DNA of 64,000 nt from Cetobacterium_A somerae (GTDB lineage: Bacteria; Fusobacteriota; Fusobacteriia; Fusobacteriales; Fusobacteriaceae), in the NCBI RefSeq assembly GCF_044784365.2, contig NZ_CP173065.2; one strand, given 5' to 3'. The notes beneath the pieces are model-generated. The model had not been told where the DNA came from, did no database searches, and saw nothing but the letters and a program-made list of their open reading frames with translations. A program made the translations under genes and the position numbers. Positions 29,226 through 38,527 of this stretch are shown here, one piece after another; the stretch's first letter is position 1; each line of letters begins with the position of its first letter.

Positions 29226-30764
29226 TTATTTTTTTCTATTTTTCTCGTAGTGATGAACGATTAAATATGAAATTATTGAGAAGATAACTGGTCCGATTAT
29301 AAATTCATCGTAAACACCAGGTATATTTATTCCAAAAATTCCAACATCAGAGCCATTTAAATCCATAACTGAGAATATATTTGCAAAAGTAACAACTAAA
29401 GTTACTATCCATCCAGCAAAGATACCAAAACTTTTATTTCTTGATAAAACTTGGAAAGGCTTATCAATACTGTCATTATTTAAGAATTTAATGTAAGCAT
29501 ATGAGATGAATATATATGGTAGTGTCATAGCAATATTAGTCATTCCTTGTAAAGTAGCAAAGAATTTAGAAGCTCCAGATCCACCAAAAGCAACAAGAGC
29601 TATCATAACTACAACAAATATAGCTTGCATAATTAAAGCTTTTTTAGGAGTTCTCGTAACTGGGTCATCAGATCCAATTCCATATGGCCATAACTCTTCA
29701 GGAGTTCCATCAATCATCTGTTTTAATGGAGCGTAAACCAGTGTAAAGAAAGCTCCAACATATGCGAAGAACATTCCAAATCCAGCAAATCTAGCAAATA
29801 AAACTTTTAAAATTTCAGGATTACTCATATTGAATATTTTTCCAAGAGTAAGTCCAAGTTGTCCAACAATAACATAAGTAACAGTTGCGTAGTTAACAAT
29901 TGCTTCACCATTTACATCAGTAGCTCCCATAATGTCAGCCCAGTTTGTAAATGTTCCAACTAAAAATACTCCAATAGCATATCCAATAGAGATAATTGCT
30001 CCAGCAAAAGTTAGTCCACCAATATATGATTTTTTATCTTTTACATTGTCAACTAATCCACCAGATGCTTCCATTCCACCAAAAGCAAAGATTGAATAAA
30101 CTAAAAATCCTAGTGAAGCAACAGGAGTTGCAAAGTTAGGATTAGGAGAAGTGAATAGGTTGAAACTAGTCTCTCCAAAAGTTAATCCCTTAGTTAAAAG
30201 AACTAAAATTCCTCCAACGAATAGAAGAATATTTAAAGCTATAACAGCAATTCCACCGATTGAAGCAACCTTTGAAATTCCTTTAATACCTTTTATAGCT
30301 ACATAAGTAGTATAAATCATGAATATAATTCCAATAATTCCGAAAAATTGAGATGATTTCAATCCTGTCCATGCCATAACATTGGCATCTGTAAAAATAT
30401 TTTTACCAAAGATACCAAAAGATAGAGGGATCCACATATTAGTTGCTTTTCCAACCATCCATACAACATAAGATATCCACCACATAAAAATTCCAGTGAA
30501 TGCCCATTTAATGCCCACAGACTTTTCCATCCAAGTGTAAATACCACCATGGTCATCTTTAAAAGCTTGTGCCATCTCTGCAATGATTAAAGAGAACGGA
30601 ATAAAGTATAAAACTGCTGATAAGAGGAAATAAGGTATCGCAGAATATCCCATGTTGAAAAAGGATAATGCGATATTAGCAAATCCATAAACTGATGTAA
30701 AAATCATTAATGCAAGAGCCGTCATTCCCATTTTGTTCTGATCTGTTTTTGTGTGATTACTCAT
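29226..30764 (-). CDS. yjeM: YjeM-type APC amino-acid transporter
   Basis: 512 residues with about twelve membrane helices of the APC superfamily (glutamate/GABA antiporter branch). The N-terminal block (LMIFTSVYGFAN, MGYSAIPYF), EMAQAFKDDHGGIYTWM, FAFGGMEASGGLVD and the long tail match E. coli YjeM closely along its length. The substrate is not established; exchange of acidic amino acids or related compounds is plausible. A longer frame begins at 30818 but runs over the -10 element. The ATG at 30762-30764 with AAGGAGGAACC upstream is the true start. Single-gene unit. Confidence 0.9.
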   Translation of the reverse strand: MSNHTKTDQNKMGMTALALMIFTSVYGFANIALSFFNMGYSAIPYFLLSAVLYFIPFSLIIAEMAQAFKDDHGGIYTWMEKSVGIKWAFTGIFMWWISYVVWMVGKATNMWIPLSFGIFGKNIFTDANVMAWTGLKSSQFFGIIGIIFMIYTTYVAIKGIKGISKVASIGGIAVIALNILLFVGGILVLLTKGLTFGETSFNLFTSPNPNFATPVASLGFLVYSIFAFGGMEASGGLVDNVKDKKSYIGGLTFAGAIISIGYAIGVFLVGTFTNWADIMGATDVNGEAIVNYATVTYVIVGQLGLTLGKIFNMSNPEILKVLFARFAGFGMFFAYVGAFFTLVYAPLKQMIDGTPEELWPYGIGSDDPVTRTPKKALIMQAIFVVVMIALVAFGGSGASKFFATLQGMTNIAMTLPYIFISYAYIKFLNNDSIDKPFQVLSRNKSFGIFAGWIVTLVVTFANIFSVMDLNGSDVGIFGINIPGVYDEFIIGPVIFSIISYLIVHHYEKNRKK

Positions 30765-30802
30765 AAGGTTCCTCCTTAAAAAATAATAAAGTGATTTTTT
30801 GT

Positions 30803-30831
30803 ATTCTATCATTAGCAAAATAAGGTGTCAA
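30803..30831 (-). promoter_or_regulatory. Promoter of yjeM
   Basis: Minus strand: consensus -35 TTGACA (30826-30831), 17-bp spacer, -10 TAGAAT (30803-30808), leaving a leader of about 30 bases. Confidence 0.82.
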
Positions 30832-30887
30832 ATAGGTAAGGAATATAGAGTGTTTAAAGTTAATAAAAGTTCTAATATGGTTAAAAA

Positions 30888-30917
30888 GTGACATTTTTAG
30901 GTTTAGTATGATATAAT
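30888..30917 (+). promoter_or_regulatory. Promoter of the EIIC-like gene, giving a near-leaderless mRNA
   Basis: -35 GTGACA (30888-30893), 18-bp spacer, -10 TATAAT (30912-30917). The start codon at 30926 is only 8 bases past the -10, so transcription would begin at or next to the ATG. Confidence 0.65.
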
Positions 30918-30925
30918 ATTTCATT

Positions 30926-31954
30926 ATGAAGATACGTGAATTTTTAAAAAGAAAAGATGTAGAATTATCAGGAAAAAAATATTTTGTAGATGCACTAGGA
31001 GCTATGGCACTAGGGATGTTTTCTACTTTAATAACAGGGTCAATCTTAAATATGCTTGGTCAACAATTAAGCATAAAATTTTTAACAGATACTATATGGC
31101 CTATTGCTAGAGATATAACAGGAGCAGGAATAGGAGTAGCTATAGCATATAGCTTGAAAGCTCCGCCTTTAGTATTGTTTTCATCAACTTTTACAGGAAT
31201 GGTTGGATACTCTTTAGGTGGACCTGTTGGAGCGTATATAGCATCTTTAATTGGTGCAGAGTTTGGAAAACTAATTTCAAAGGAAACAAAACTAGATATA
31301 GTTTTAACACCAGCAATAACAATTTTAGTAGGAGGATTAGTAGGAGTAAGTGTAGGTCCAATTTTAGGAAAGCTAATGACTGCAATAGGTTTTTTAGTTA
31401 TGGAATCAACAGAACTACACCCATTTTTTATGGGAATATTAATATCTGTATTTATGGGAATGGCTTTAACTTTACCAATTAGTAGTGCTGCAATAGCAAT
31501 GATGCTAAAGTTAGAGGGTCTTGCAGCTGGAGCTGCAACACTTGGATGTTGTACTCAAATGGTTGGATTTGCAGTGACAAGTTTTAGAGAAAATGGATGG
31601 GGAGGATTAGTAGCACAAGGTTTAGGAACATCTATGCTTCAATTTTCAAATATAGTTAAAAATTGGAGAGTTTGGATACCTCAAATATTAGCATCAATTA
31701 TTTTAAGTCCACTTGTGACGATAGTTTTTAAAATGGAAAATAGTTTTGCAGGAGCAGGAATGGGAACAAGTGGGTTAGTAGGAATACTCGAGAGCTATAT
31801 AACTATGGATAAAATAGGAAGAGGAGGAGTGAAAACTATTTTTTTAATAATTACTCTTTACATTTTACTCCCAGGAGTGGTAACATACCTAATATCAATT
31901 TTTCTTAGAAAAAGAGAATTTATAAAAGATGGGGATATGAAAATAGAAAATTAA
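30926..31954 (+). CDS. Stand-alone PTS EIIC-like membrane protein (PTS_EIIC_2 family)
   Basis: 342 residues, about ten hydrophobic helices rich in Gly and Ala, including GAMALGMFSTLITGSILN, SSTFTGMVGYSLGGPVGAYIA and ALTLPISSAAIAMML. These match the PTS_EIIC_2 (PF13303) group, which is usually encoded without EIIA or EIIB partners; none lies nearby. Role and substrate are unknown; many such proteins may not be true phosphotransferase components. No Shine-Dalgarno precedes ATG and the promoter sits immediately upstream, suggesting leaderless translation. It is followed after 20 bases by the DUF554 gene, likely one transcript. Confidence 0.85.
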   Translation: MKIREFLKRKDVELSGKKYFVDALGAMALGMFSTLITGSILNMLGQQLSIKFLTDTIWPIARDITGAGIGVAIAYSLKAPPLVLFSSTFTGMVGYSLGGPVGAYIASLIGAEFGKLISKETKLDIVLTPAITILVGGLVGVSVGPILGKLMTAIGFLVMESTELHPFFMGILISVFMGMALTLPISSAAIAMMLKLEGLAAGAATLGCCTQMVGFAVTSFRENGWGGLVAQGLGTSMLQFSNIVKNWRVWIPQILASIILSPLVTIVFKMENSFAGAGMGTSGLVGILESYITMDKIGRGGVKTIFLIITLYILLPGVVTYLISIFLRKREFIKDGDMKIEN

Positions 31955-31974
31955 GATATAAGGGGAGTGGTAAA

Positions 31975-32673
31975 ATGCTAGGAGTAATAGTGAATACCTT
32001 AGCTGTAATTATCGGTAGTTTTGTAGGTTTAATTTTTAAAAGTAAAATTTCAGAAAAGTTTACAAGCTCTATTATGATAGGAATTGGGTTATGTACTCTA
32101 TCAATAGGAATCTCTGGAACTTTGAAAGGTGAAAATCCATTGGTTTTAATAGGATCAATTATCCTAGGGGTAATTATAGGAGAGGGAATTGATTTAAATG
32201 AAAAAATCCAAAATATTGGAGAGTATTTTGAAAGAAAAGTAAAAAAGAATGAAAACTCTAAAGTGTCTGTAACTCAAGGATTCGTTACGGGAAGTCTTCT
32301 CTTTTGTATAGGAGCTATGACTATTGTTGGTTCACTAAATGCTGGATTAACAGGTGATAACCAAATGCTTTTTACAAAATCATTTTTAGATTTAATTTCA
32401 TCGATAATGTTAGCAGCAACTTTAGGAATAGGAGTGTTATTTTCTTCAATATTTGTTTTTCTTTTTCAAGGATTGTTAGTAGTTTTAGCACAATATTTAG
32501 AACCTATTTTAACACAAAATACAATATCAGAGATAACAAGTGTAGGGTCACTACTAATAATAGCATTGGGATTAAACATAATTGGAATAACAAAAATAAA
32601 GGTGGCAAATTATCTTCCTGCAATATTAATTGTTCCAATATTAACATTTTTTATAAGAATAATTGGATTTTAA
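31975..32673 (+). CDS. DUF554 family membrane protein (YdfK/YqgA-like)
   Basis: 232 residues, about seven membrane helices. The opening MLGVIVNTLAVIIGSFVGLIFKSKISEK and the central GSLLFCIGAMTIVGSLNAGLTGD segment are typical of the DUF554 family. A short charged cytosolic stretch (EYFERKVKKNENSK) lies near residue 85. The biochemical function of this family has not been settled. The start has a GGGGAG site. It is the second gene of the operon begun by the EIIC-like protein and is closed by a terminator. Confidence 0.87.
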   Translation: MLGVIVNTLAVIIGSFVGLIFKSKISEKFTSSIMIGIGLCTLSIGISGTLKGENPLVLIGSIILGVIIGEGIDLNEKIQNIGEYFERKVKKNENSKVSVTQGFVTGSLLFCIGAMTIVGSLNAGLTGDNQMLFTKSFLDLISSIMLAATLGIGVLFSSIFVFLFQGLLVVLAQYLEPILTQNTISEITSVGSLLIIALGLNIIGITKIKVANYLPAILIVPILTFFIRIIGF

Positions 32674-32679
32674 GCAAAG

Positions 32680-32714
32680 AGCTTTATCTATAAAATTTAG
32701 ATAAAGTTTTTTTT
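32680..32714 (+). terminator. Intrinsic terminator after the DUF554 gene
   Basis: 9-bp perfect core stem (CTTTATCTA 32682-32690 / TAGATAAAG 32698-32706), 7-base loop, then eight T. Confidence 0.85.
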
Positions 32715-32730
32715 ATACAGCAAAATAAAA

Positions 32731-32779
32731 AATATTTGCAAAAAATAAAAAAATAAAAAAATATTTGCAAAAAATAAAA
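32731..32779 (+). repeat. Direct repeat of 20 bases upstream of opp
   Basis: The 20-base unit starting AATATTTGCAAAAAATAAAA occurs at 32731-32750 and 32760-32779 (period 29). The second copy supplies the -35 TTGCAA of the opp promoter; the first has an orphan TTGCAA. It may be a simple local duplication or a paired regulator site. Confidence 0.7.
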
Positions 32780-32793
32780 TAAAGATGTATAAT
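32765..32793 (+). promoter_or_regulatory. Promoter of the opp operon
   Basis: -35 TTGCAA (32765-32770), 17-bp spacer, perfect -10 TATAAT (32788-32793), 31 bases before the oppB start codon. Confidence 0.85.
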
Positions 32794-32824
32794 CTTTTTA
32801 AATTTTTAATAGGGGGTAAAAAGA

Positions 32825-33745
32825 ATGGTCCTATATATTTTAAAAAGAATTTTAACAACAATTTTTACACTTTTCTTAGTTATCACATTAACATTTTTTT
32901 TAATGAGACTCATGCCTGGAGGCCCTTTTGATGGGGAAAAGAACATACCTCCAAAAATCAAAGTAAAATTAGAAGAGAAATTTGGATTAGATAAACCCTT
33001 AGGTGAGCAGTATGTAGCATACATAAAAGATTTATCAAGGGGAGATCTAGGGCCAAGTATGAAAAGAGAGGGAAGAACAGTAAACTGGATAATTGGTTAT
33101 TCCTTTCCAACATCTGCAAAATTAGGTCTAGTAGCAGTATCATTATCTCTGGTTATAGGAATAGCTTTGGGAATACTAGCAGCACTAAACTTTAACAAGT
33201 GGCCAGATTCACTATGTATGTTACTATCCACATTTGGTGTAACTATTCCAAGCTTTGTAATAGGAGTTTTCTTAATGTATATTTTTGGAGTAAAATTAAA
33301 ACTGTTTCCAATTGTGGGACTTAAAAGTTGGCAGTCCTATATTTTACCAAGTGTAGCTTTATCAGGTTATTCAATAGCTTTTATAGCAAGATTAACTAGA
33401 TCAAAATTAATTGAGGTTATGAAATCAGATTATATAAGGACAGCAAGAGCAAAAGGTCTAAGTAGAGGAAGAATAATTATAAGACATGCTTTAAGAAATA
33501 CTTTAATTCCAATAGTAACATATCTTGGTCCATTAGTAGCAGGGATATTAACTGGAAGCTTTGTTATCGAAAAAATATTTGCGATTCCAGGTTTAGGGAG
33601 TGAATTCGTAACAACAATAACAAATAGAGATTACACAGTTATTTTGGGAGTGACTATATTCTATAGTGCATTTTTAATGATTTGTAATCTAATTGTAGAT
33701 TTACTTTATGTAGTTATTGATCCAAGAATTAAACTTGATAAATAG
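32825..33745 (+). CDS. oppB: Oligopeptide ABC transporter permease OppB
   Basis: 306 residues with six predicted membrane helices. The N-terminal pattern LKRILTTIFTLFLVITLTFFLMRLMPGGPF is characteristic of OppB/DppB. The EAA loop, which contacts the ATPases, reads DYIRTARAKGLSRGRIIIRHALRN. It pairs with OppC to form the membrane channel. AGGGGG precedes ATG. It is the first gene of a five-gene operon; neighbouring genes make oligopeptides the most likely substrate, although dipeptide systems share the fold. Confidence 0.93.
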   Translation: MVLYILKRILTTIFTLFLVITLTFFLMRLMPGGPFDGEKNIPPKIKVKLEEKFGLDKPLGEQYVAYIKDLSRGDLGPSMKREGRTVNWIIGYSFPTSAKLGLVAVSLSLVIGIALGILAALNFNKWPDSLCMLLSTFGVTIPSFVIGVFLMYIFGVKLKLFPIVGLKSWQSYILPSVALSGYSIAFIARLTRSKLIEVMKSDYIRTARAKGLSRGRIIIRHALRNTLIPIVTYLGPLVAGILTGSFVIEKIFAIPGLGSEFVTTITNRDYTVILGVTIFYSAFLMICNLIVDLLYVVIDPRIKLDK

Positions 33746-33754
33746 GGAGGAAGT

Positions 33755-34765
33755 ATGGCTTACAAAAATATAGAAGTAGATTTTGCTAATTTTAGAGAAG
33801 AGATATTTTCTTCTAAAGCTGTGAAATATACTAATACTGAAACTAAAGAGGGAAGTTCAGAGTTAGATTTTACATTTGCTACTGAAAATGAAAAGGTAAA
33901 AGAGGAGATAACTAGAAAAAGTTTTACTTTCGCTGAAGATGCTTGGAGAAAATTAAAACAAAATAAACTTTCAATAGCAGGGTTAATATTTATTATACTG
34001 ATAACAACTCTTGCTGTAGTAGTTCCGATTTTTTCAAAATATAGTATCTTTGAAACTAACTTAAGTATGACAAATAGATTTCCAAGTGCAGCTCATTGGT
34101 TTGGAACGGACCAACTTGGAAGAGATATTTTTGTGAGAGTTATGTATGGGGCACGTTACTCTTTAGCAATTGCATTTATAGCATCTTTTTTAAATCTAAT
34201 AATTGGAATTTTATATGGAGGAGTATCTGGATATTTTGGAGGAAGAGTTGATACTTTTATGATGAGAGTTGTGGATATTATATACTCTATTCCAATGACA
34301 ATATATGTAATTTTAATTATGGTTACTTTTGAAAAAGGTGGATTTTTAAATATAGTTTTAGCACTGGCATTATCATATTGGATTGGAATGGCAAGAATAG
34401 TAAGAGGAGAGATTTTACAGTTAAAACAACAGGAGTATATTTTAGCTGCTAGAACACTTGGAGCTTCAAATAGAAGAATACTTTTCAAACATCTTTTGCC
34501 AAATAGTATGAGTTCAATAATAGTTACATTAACTTTACAAATACCATCAGCAATTTTTACAGAAGCATTTTTAAGTTTTATAGGTTTAGGAATTACTCCA
34601 CCAGCAGCTTCTTGGGGAACGCTAGCAAATGATGCATTAGGTGGATTTAGATTATATCCATATCAATTAGTATTTCCAACTTTAGCAATATGTTTAACAA
34701 TATTGGCATTTAATCTATTAGGGGATGGATTAAGAGATGCATTAGATCCTAAGGTAAGGGGGTAG
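33755..34765 (+). CDS. oppC: Oligopeptide ABC transporter permease OppC
   Basis: 336 residues. A 75-residue hydrophilic N-terminal extension precedes AWRKLKQNKLSIAGLIFIILI, the first membrane helix and N-terminal OppC motif. The family signature HWFGTDQLGRDIFVRVMYGARYSL and the EAA loop EYILAARTLGASNRRILFKHLLPN are intact, with six membrane helices in all. The extension is longer than in many OppC proteins, but acidic N-terminal tails are known in the family. GGGAGG precedes ATG, 9 bases after oppB. Confidence 0.93.
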   Translation: MAYKNIEVDFANFREEIFSSKAVKYTNTETKEGSSELDFTFATENEKVKEEITRKSFTFAEDAWRKLKQNKLSIAGLIFIILITTLAVVVPIFSKYSIFETNLSMTNRFPSAAHWFGTDQLGRDIFVRVMYGARYSLAIAFIASFLNLIIGILYGGVSGYFGGRVDTFMMRVVDIIYSIPMTIYVILIMVTFEKGGFLNIVLALALSYWIGMARIVRGEILQLKQQEYILAARTLGASNRRILFKHLLPNSMSSIIVTLTLQIPSAIFTEAFLSFIGLGITPPAASWGTLANDALGGFRLYPYQLVFPTLAICLTILAFNLLGDGLRDALDPKVRG

Positions 34766-34767
34766 TT

Positions 34768-35760
34768 ATGGAAAAGTTATTAGAAGTAAAAAATTTAAGA
34801 ACATCTTTTGATACACATCATGGAGAGGTGCAGTCAGTTAGGGGAGTGACCTTTGACCTTTTAAAGGGAGAGGTTTTAGGAGTAGTAGGGGAATCAGGAA
34901 GTGGAAAAAGTATTACTATGATGAGTATAATGAAACTTCTTGAAGAAAATGGAAAAATAAAAGAGGGCGAAATAGTTTTTAAGGGGCAAAGAATTGATAA
35001 TATAAATGAGAAACAGATGAATAAAATTAGAGGAAATACAATGTCAATGATATTTCAAGATCCTATGACATCATTAAACCTTTTAATTCCTATAGGAAAG
35101 CAGATAATGGAAACACTTATTGTTCATAAAGGGATGAGCAATAGCGAGGCTTTTGAAAAAGCTGTGGAACTTTTAGATGCGGTGGGGATTCCCATGGGAA
35201 GAGCTAGAATGAATCAGTATCCACATGAGTTTTCAGGTGGAATGAGACAAAGAGTTATGATAGCTATGGCACTAGCTTGTAGTCCAGAGCTACTAATAGC
35301 AGATGAACCAACAACAGCTTTAGATGTAACAATACAAGCACAAATTTTAGATTTAATGAGAAAGATAAAACAAACAATAAATACATCAATAATTTTAATA
35401 ACTCATGATTTAGGTGTAGTAGCAGAGATGTGTGATCGTGTAAATGTTATGTATGGTGGAGTAATTGTAGAACAAGGTTTAACAAGGGATATATTTTATA
35501 ATACAAAACATCCATATACAGCTGGGCTTTTAAAAAGTGTACCAAATCCTGAAAGATTGGGGAAAGAGCCATTGAAACCAATAATGGGAACACCACCAGA
35601 TCTTTTAAATCCTCCTAAAGGGTGTCCATTTTATCAAAGATGTGATTTTGCAATGAGAGCGTGTAAGGAGAATATGCCACCACTTTTTAAAATTGATGAG
35701 AATCACAAATCAGCTTGCTGGTTAAATCATAAAGATGCACCTAAAGTAAGTATAAGGTAA
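34768..35760 (+). CDS. oppD: Oligopeptide ABC transporter ATPase OppD
   Basis: 330 residues. Walker A GESGSGKS (about 39-46), Q-loop FQDPMTSLN, signature SGGMRQR, Walker B LLIADEPTTALD and switch His in LITHDLG are all present. The C-terminal oligopeptide-family segment with the cysteine set (GCPFYQRCDFAMRAC ... SACW) completes the protein; in some members this region binds an iron-sulfur cluster. It works as a heterodimer with OppF. The ATG follows the oppC stop by two bases, with AAGGGGG inside the oppC end, indicating coupling. Confidence 0.94.
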   Translation: MEKLLEVKNLRTSFDTHHGEVQSVRGVTFDLLKGEVLGVVGESGSGKSITMMSIMKLLEENGKIKEGEIVFKGQRIDNINEKQMNKIRGNTMSMIFQDPMTSLNLLIPIGKQIMETLIVHKGMSNSEAFEKAVELLDAVGIPMGRARMNQYPHEFSGGMRQRVMIAMALACSPELLIADEPTTALDVTIQAQILDLMRKIKQTINTSIILITHDLGVVAEMCDRVNVMYGGVIVEQGLTRDIFYNTKHPYTAGLLKSVPNPERLGKEPLKPIMGTPPDLLNPPKGCPFYQRCDFAMRACKENMPPLFKIDENHKSACWLNHKDAPKVSIR

Positions 35761-35769
35761 GGAGGAGAG

Positions 35770-36749
35770 ATGGGAGAAAATTTACTTGAAATAAAAGGCC
35801 TTTGTAAACATTTTAACTTAAAGAAAAGTATATTTGAGAAAAATAAAAAAGTTTTACATGCAGTTGATGATGTAACACTAGAGATAAAAAAAGGAGAAAC
35901 ACTTGGATTAGTAGGGGAATCTGGATGTGGAAAGACAACTTTAGGTAGAACAGTTGTAAGATTATATGAACCAACTTCTGGTGAGATAGTATATGATAAT
36001 AAAAATATAACTAACTTAAATTTTCAAGAGATGAAAAGTTTTAGAAGAAAGATTCAAATGATATTTCAAGATCCATATGCCTCTTTAAATCCGAGACAAA
36101 CTATTGGAGATATAATAAAAGAACCAATGGAGATTCACAATCTATATGAAGAGAAAAATAGAGATAAAAAAGTTTTAGAAATACTAGAACTAGTGGGATT
36201 AAACTCTTCACATATGAGTAGATATCCTCATGAATTTTCAGGAGGACAAAGACAAAGAGTTGGAATAGCTAGAGCACTAGCTTGTAATCCTGAATTTATA
36301 GTTTGTGATGAACCAATATCAGCTTTAGACGTTTCAATTCAAGCTCAAATAATAAATACTTTAGAAGAGCTACAAAAGAAATTAGGATTGACTTATCTTT
36401 TTATAGCTCATGATCTATCTATGGTAAAACATATTTCTGATAGAGTTGGAATAATGTATTTAGGAAAGTTAGTTGAAATTTCAACAAGTGATGAGGTTTA
36501 TAATACTCCACTTCACCCTTATACTGAAGCATTATTATCAGCTATACCAATACCAGATCCAGATATATCATCAAAAAAGAAAGAATAATTTTAGAGGGAG
36601 ATATACCAACTCCAATAAACCCAAAGGGTGGTTGCAGATTTAAAAGTAGATGTCCAAAAGCATTTGAAAAATGTGAAGAGATAGAACCTAAATTAATAGA
36701 GGTTAGAGAGAATCACAAAGTTGCATGTCATTTATATACTAATATCTAA
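35770..36749 (+). CDS. oppF: Oligopeptide ABC transporter ATPase OppF, interrupted by a -1 frameshift at A AAA AAG
   Basis: The first frame (35770-36588, 272 residues) contains a full nucleotide-binding domain: Walker A GESGCGKTT, FQDPYASLNP, SGGQRQR, VCDEPISALD, IAHDLS. It stops shortly after SSKKKE. The next frame continues without a gap to 36749 and supplies the missing OppF tail: ERIILEGDIPTPINP, GGCRFKSRCPKAFEKC and HKVACHLYTNI, with the family cysteines. The switch point is A6G at 36573-36579, in the zero-frame register of the slippery heptamer A AAA AAG. A -1 slip there joins the frames exactly. Alternatives are a lost A in the strain or a sequencing error. The 272-residue product may still work as an ATPase. 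Confidence 0.8.
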
Positions 36750-36761
36750 AAGGAGGAGTTT

Positions 36762-38411
36762 ATGTTCGGGAGATTAAATGGAAAAAGTTTAGCAATAGCA
36801 TCAGCAGTTTTATTTTTAGTTGCATGTGGTGGGAAAGATGAAGAGAAAAAAGCACAGACTTCAGTAGAGAGTAAGAAAAATTCAATATCTTATAATTTAG
36901 GAACTGATCCAAGAACAATAGATCCACAGTTAAATACAGCAGTAGATGGTTCAATTGTTGCATCTAACATATTCGAAGGTCTTTTCATGGAAGGGGATGA
37001 TGGAAAGTTAGTTCCAGCAGCAGCGGAAAGTGTTGAAGTATCTCCTGATGGTAAGGTATATACTTTTAAACTGAAAGAGAATGGAAAATGGTCTGATGGG
37101 AAACCAGTAAAAGCACAGGATTTTGTTTACTCTTGGAAAAGAGGATTAACACCAGATACAGGAATGGAATATGCTTACATGCTATTTTATTTAAAAAATG
37201 GTGAAAAGTTTTATAATGGAGAGGTTACAGAAGAGGAGATTGGAGTAAAAGCAATAGATGATAAAACTTTAGAGGTAACTTTAGAGAATGCTACACCATA
37301 TTTTCTATCTTTAACATCTCTACCATCATACTTTCCACTTAGAGAGGATGTTGTAAAAGATAATCCAGCATGGGCAATAGATGCTAAAACTTATATAGGA
37401 AATGGACCATTTAAAATTAAATCATGGAGTCCTAAAGAAAATATATTATTAGTTCCAAATGAAAATTACTGGGGAAAAAATGATGTGAAATTGGATGAAT
37501 TAAGATTTGATATAATTGTGGATGATAAAACTTATTTAAATGCTTTTAAAGCGGGAGAAGTTGACATTATAGATGCTCCTCCAGCTAGTGAGATACCATC
37601 TCTTTTAGCTAGTGGAGAGGGGAAAATATATCCATATTTAGGAACATATTTTTATGTTGTAAATGTGTCTGGTAACAATAGTAATCCAGAAGTGGTAAAG
37701 TTTTTAGGAAATCCAAAAGTAAGAAAAGCACTTGCTTTAGGTTTGAATAAAAAACTTATTGTTGAAGAGGTTACAAAGGCTGGACAACTTCCAGCTAGAA
37801 GTTTTGTTCCAGAAGGAATAGTTGCTACAGACGGAAATGACTTTACAAAGAATAGTGCATATTTGCCTGGAGAGGGAGATGTTGAATTAGCTAAAAAATT
37901 AATGGTTGAGGCTGGTTACACAACACCAGAATCTATACCAAAATTAACATTTACATTTAATACAGGGGATGGACATGCAATGGTGGCTCAAGCAGTTCAA
38001 GATATGTGGAAGAAAAATCTAGGTGTAGATGTAGATTTAAAAAATGAGGAGTGGGCAGTATTCCAAACAACTAGAAATAATAAAAATTATGATATTGCAA
38101 GACATGGTTGGATAGCTGATTATAATGATCCGATGAACTTCTTAGATCTTTGGGTAACTGGAGGAGGAAACAATGTATCAGGATATTCTAATCCAGAGTA
38201 TGATAATTTAATAAAGGAAGCTCAAAAGGAGAATGATCCAGAAAAGAGAACAGCGCTGCTTCATAAAGCTGAAAATATTTTAATGGATGATATGCCAATA
38301 ATTCCACTTTATTATTATACAAGTGTTGTTGCAGCTAATCCAAAAGTAAAGGGATGGGTAAAATCACCTTTAGGAGGATATCATTTTAAAAAGGCTTATG
38401 TAGAAAATTAA
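36762..38411 (+). CDS. oppA: Oligopeptide-binding lipoprotein OppA
   Basis: 549 residues. A lipoprotein signal ends in LVAC with Cys22 as the lipidated residue, followed by a charged linker. The SBP_bac_5 (family 5) body spans the rest, with conserved TDPRTIDPQLNTA at the N end, the KLKENGKWSDGKPVKAQDF signature and GWIADYNDPMNFLDL near the peptide pocket. This layout is that of OppA/MppA-type peptide-binding proteins. In diderms the mature protein is periplasmic, held at a membrane by its lipid. AGGAGGAG precedes ATG. It is the last gene of the operon and closed by a terminator. Confidence 0.92.
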   Translation: MFGRLNGKSLAIASAVLFLVACGGKDEEKKAQTSVESKKNSISYNLGTDPRTIDPQLNTAVDGSIVASNIFEGLFMEGDDGKLVPAAAESVEVSPDGKVYTFKLKENGKWSDGKPVKAQDFVYSWKRGLTPDTGMEYAYMLFYLKNGEKFYNGEVTEEEIGVKAIDDKTLEVTLENATPYFLSLTSLPSYFPLREDVVKDNPAWAIDAKTYIGNGPFKIKSWSPKENILLVPNENYWGKNDVKLDELRFDIIVDDKTYLNAFKAGEVDIIDAPPASEIPSLLASGEGKIYPYLGTYFYVVNVSGNNSNPEVVKFLGNPKVRKALALGLNKKLIVEEVTKAGQLPARSFVPEGIVATDGNDFTKNSAYLPGEGDVELAKKLMVEAGYTTPESIPKLTFTFNTGDGHAMVAQAVQDMWKKNLGVDVDLKNEEWAVFQTTRNNKNYDIARHGWIADYNDPMNFLDLWVTGGGNNVSGYSNPEYDNLIKEAQKENDPEKRTALLHKAENILMDDMPIIPLYYYTSVVAANPKVKGWVKSPLGGYHFKKAYVEN

Positions 38412-38422
38412 TAATTAATCTT

Positions 38423-38459
38423 AAAAGACTTCATCGATATTTTAGGTGAAGTCTTTTTT
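38423..38459 (+). terminator. Terminator of the opp operon
   Basis: 11-bp perfect stem (AAAAGACTTCA 38423-38433 / TGAAGTCTTTT 38447-38457), 13-base loop, run of T. Confidence 0.88.
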
Positions 38460-38527
38460 AATGAAATATTTAAATGAAAATATATAAAGATAGCGAATAA
38501 AATAAAAAAAGGGAATGGAGGAAAGGT

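Noticed and set aside
30765..30818. N-terminal extension of YjeM
   Set aside because: It runs over the -10 element of the promoter and lacks a ribosome site; the inner ATG has AAGGAGG.
32731..32779. Possible CRISPR remnant
   Set aside because: Only two A/T-rich copies, 9-base spacer, no cas genes; better explained as a promoter duplication.
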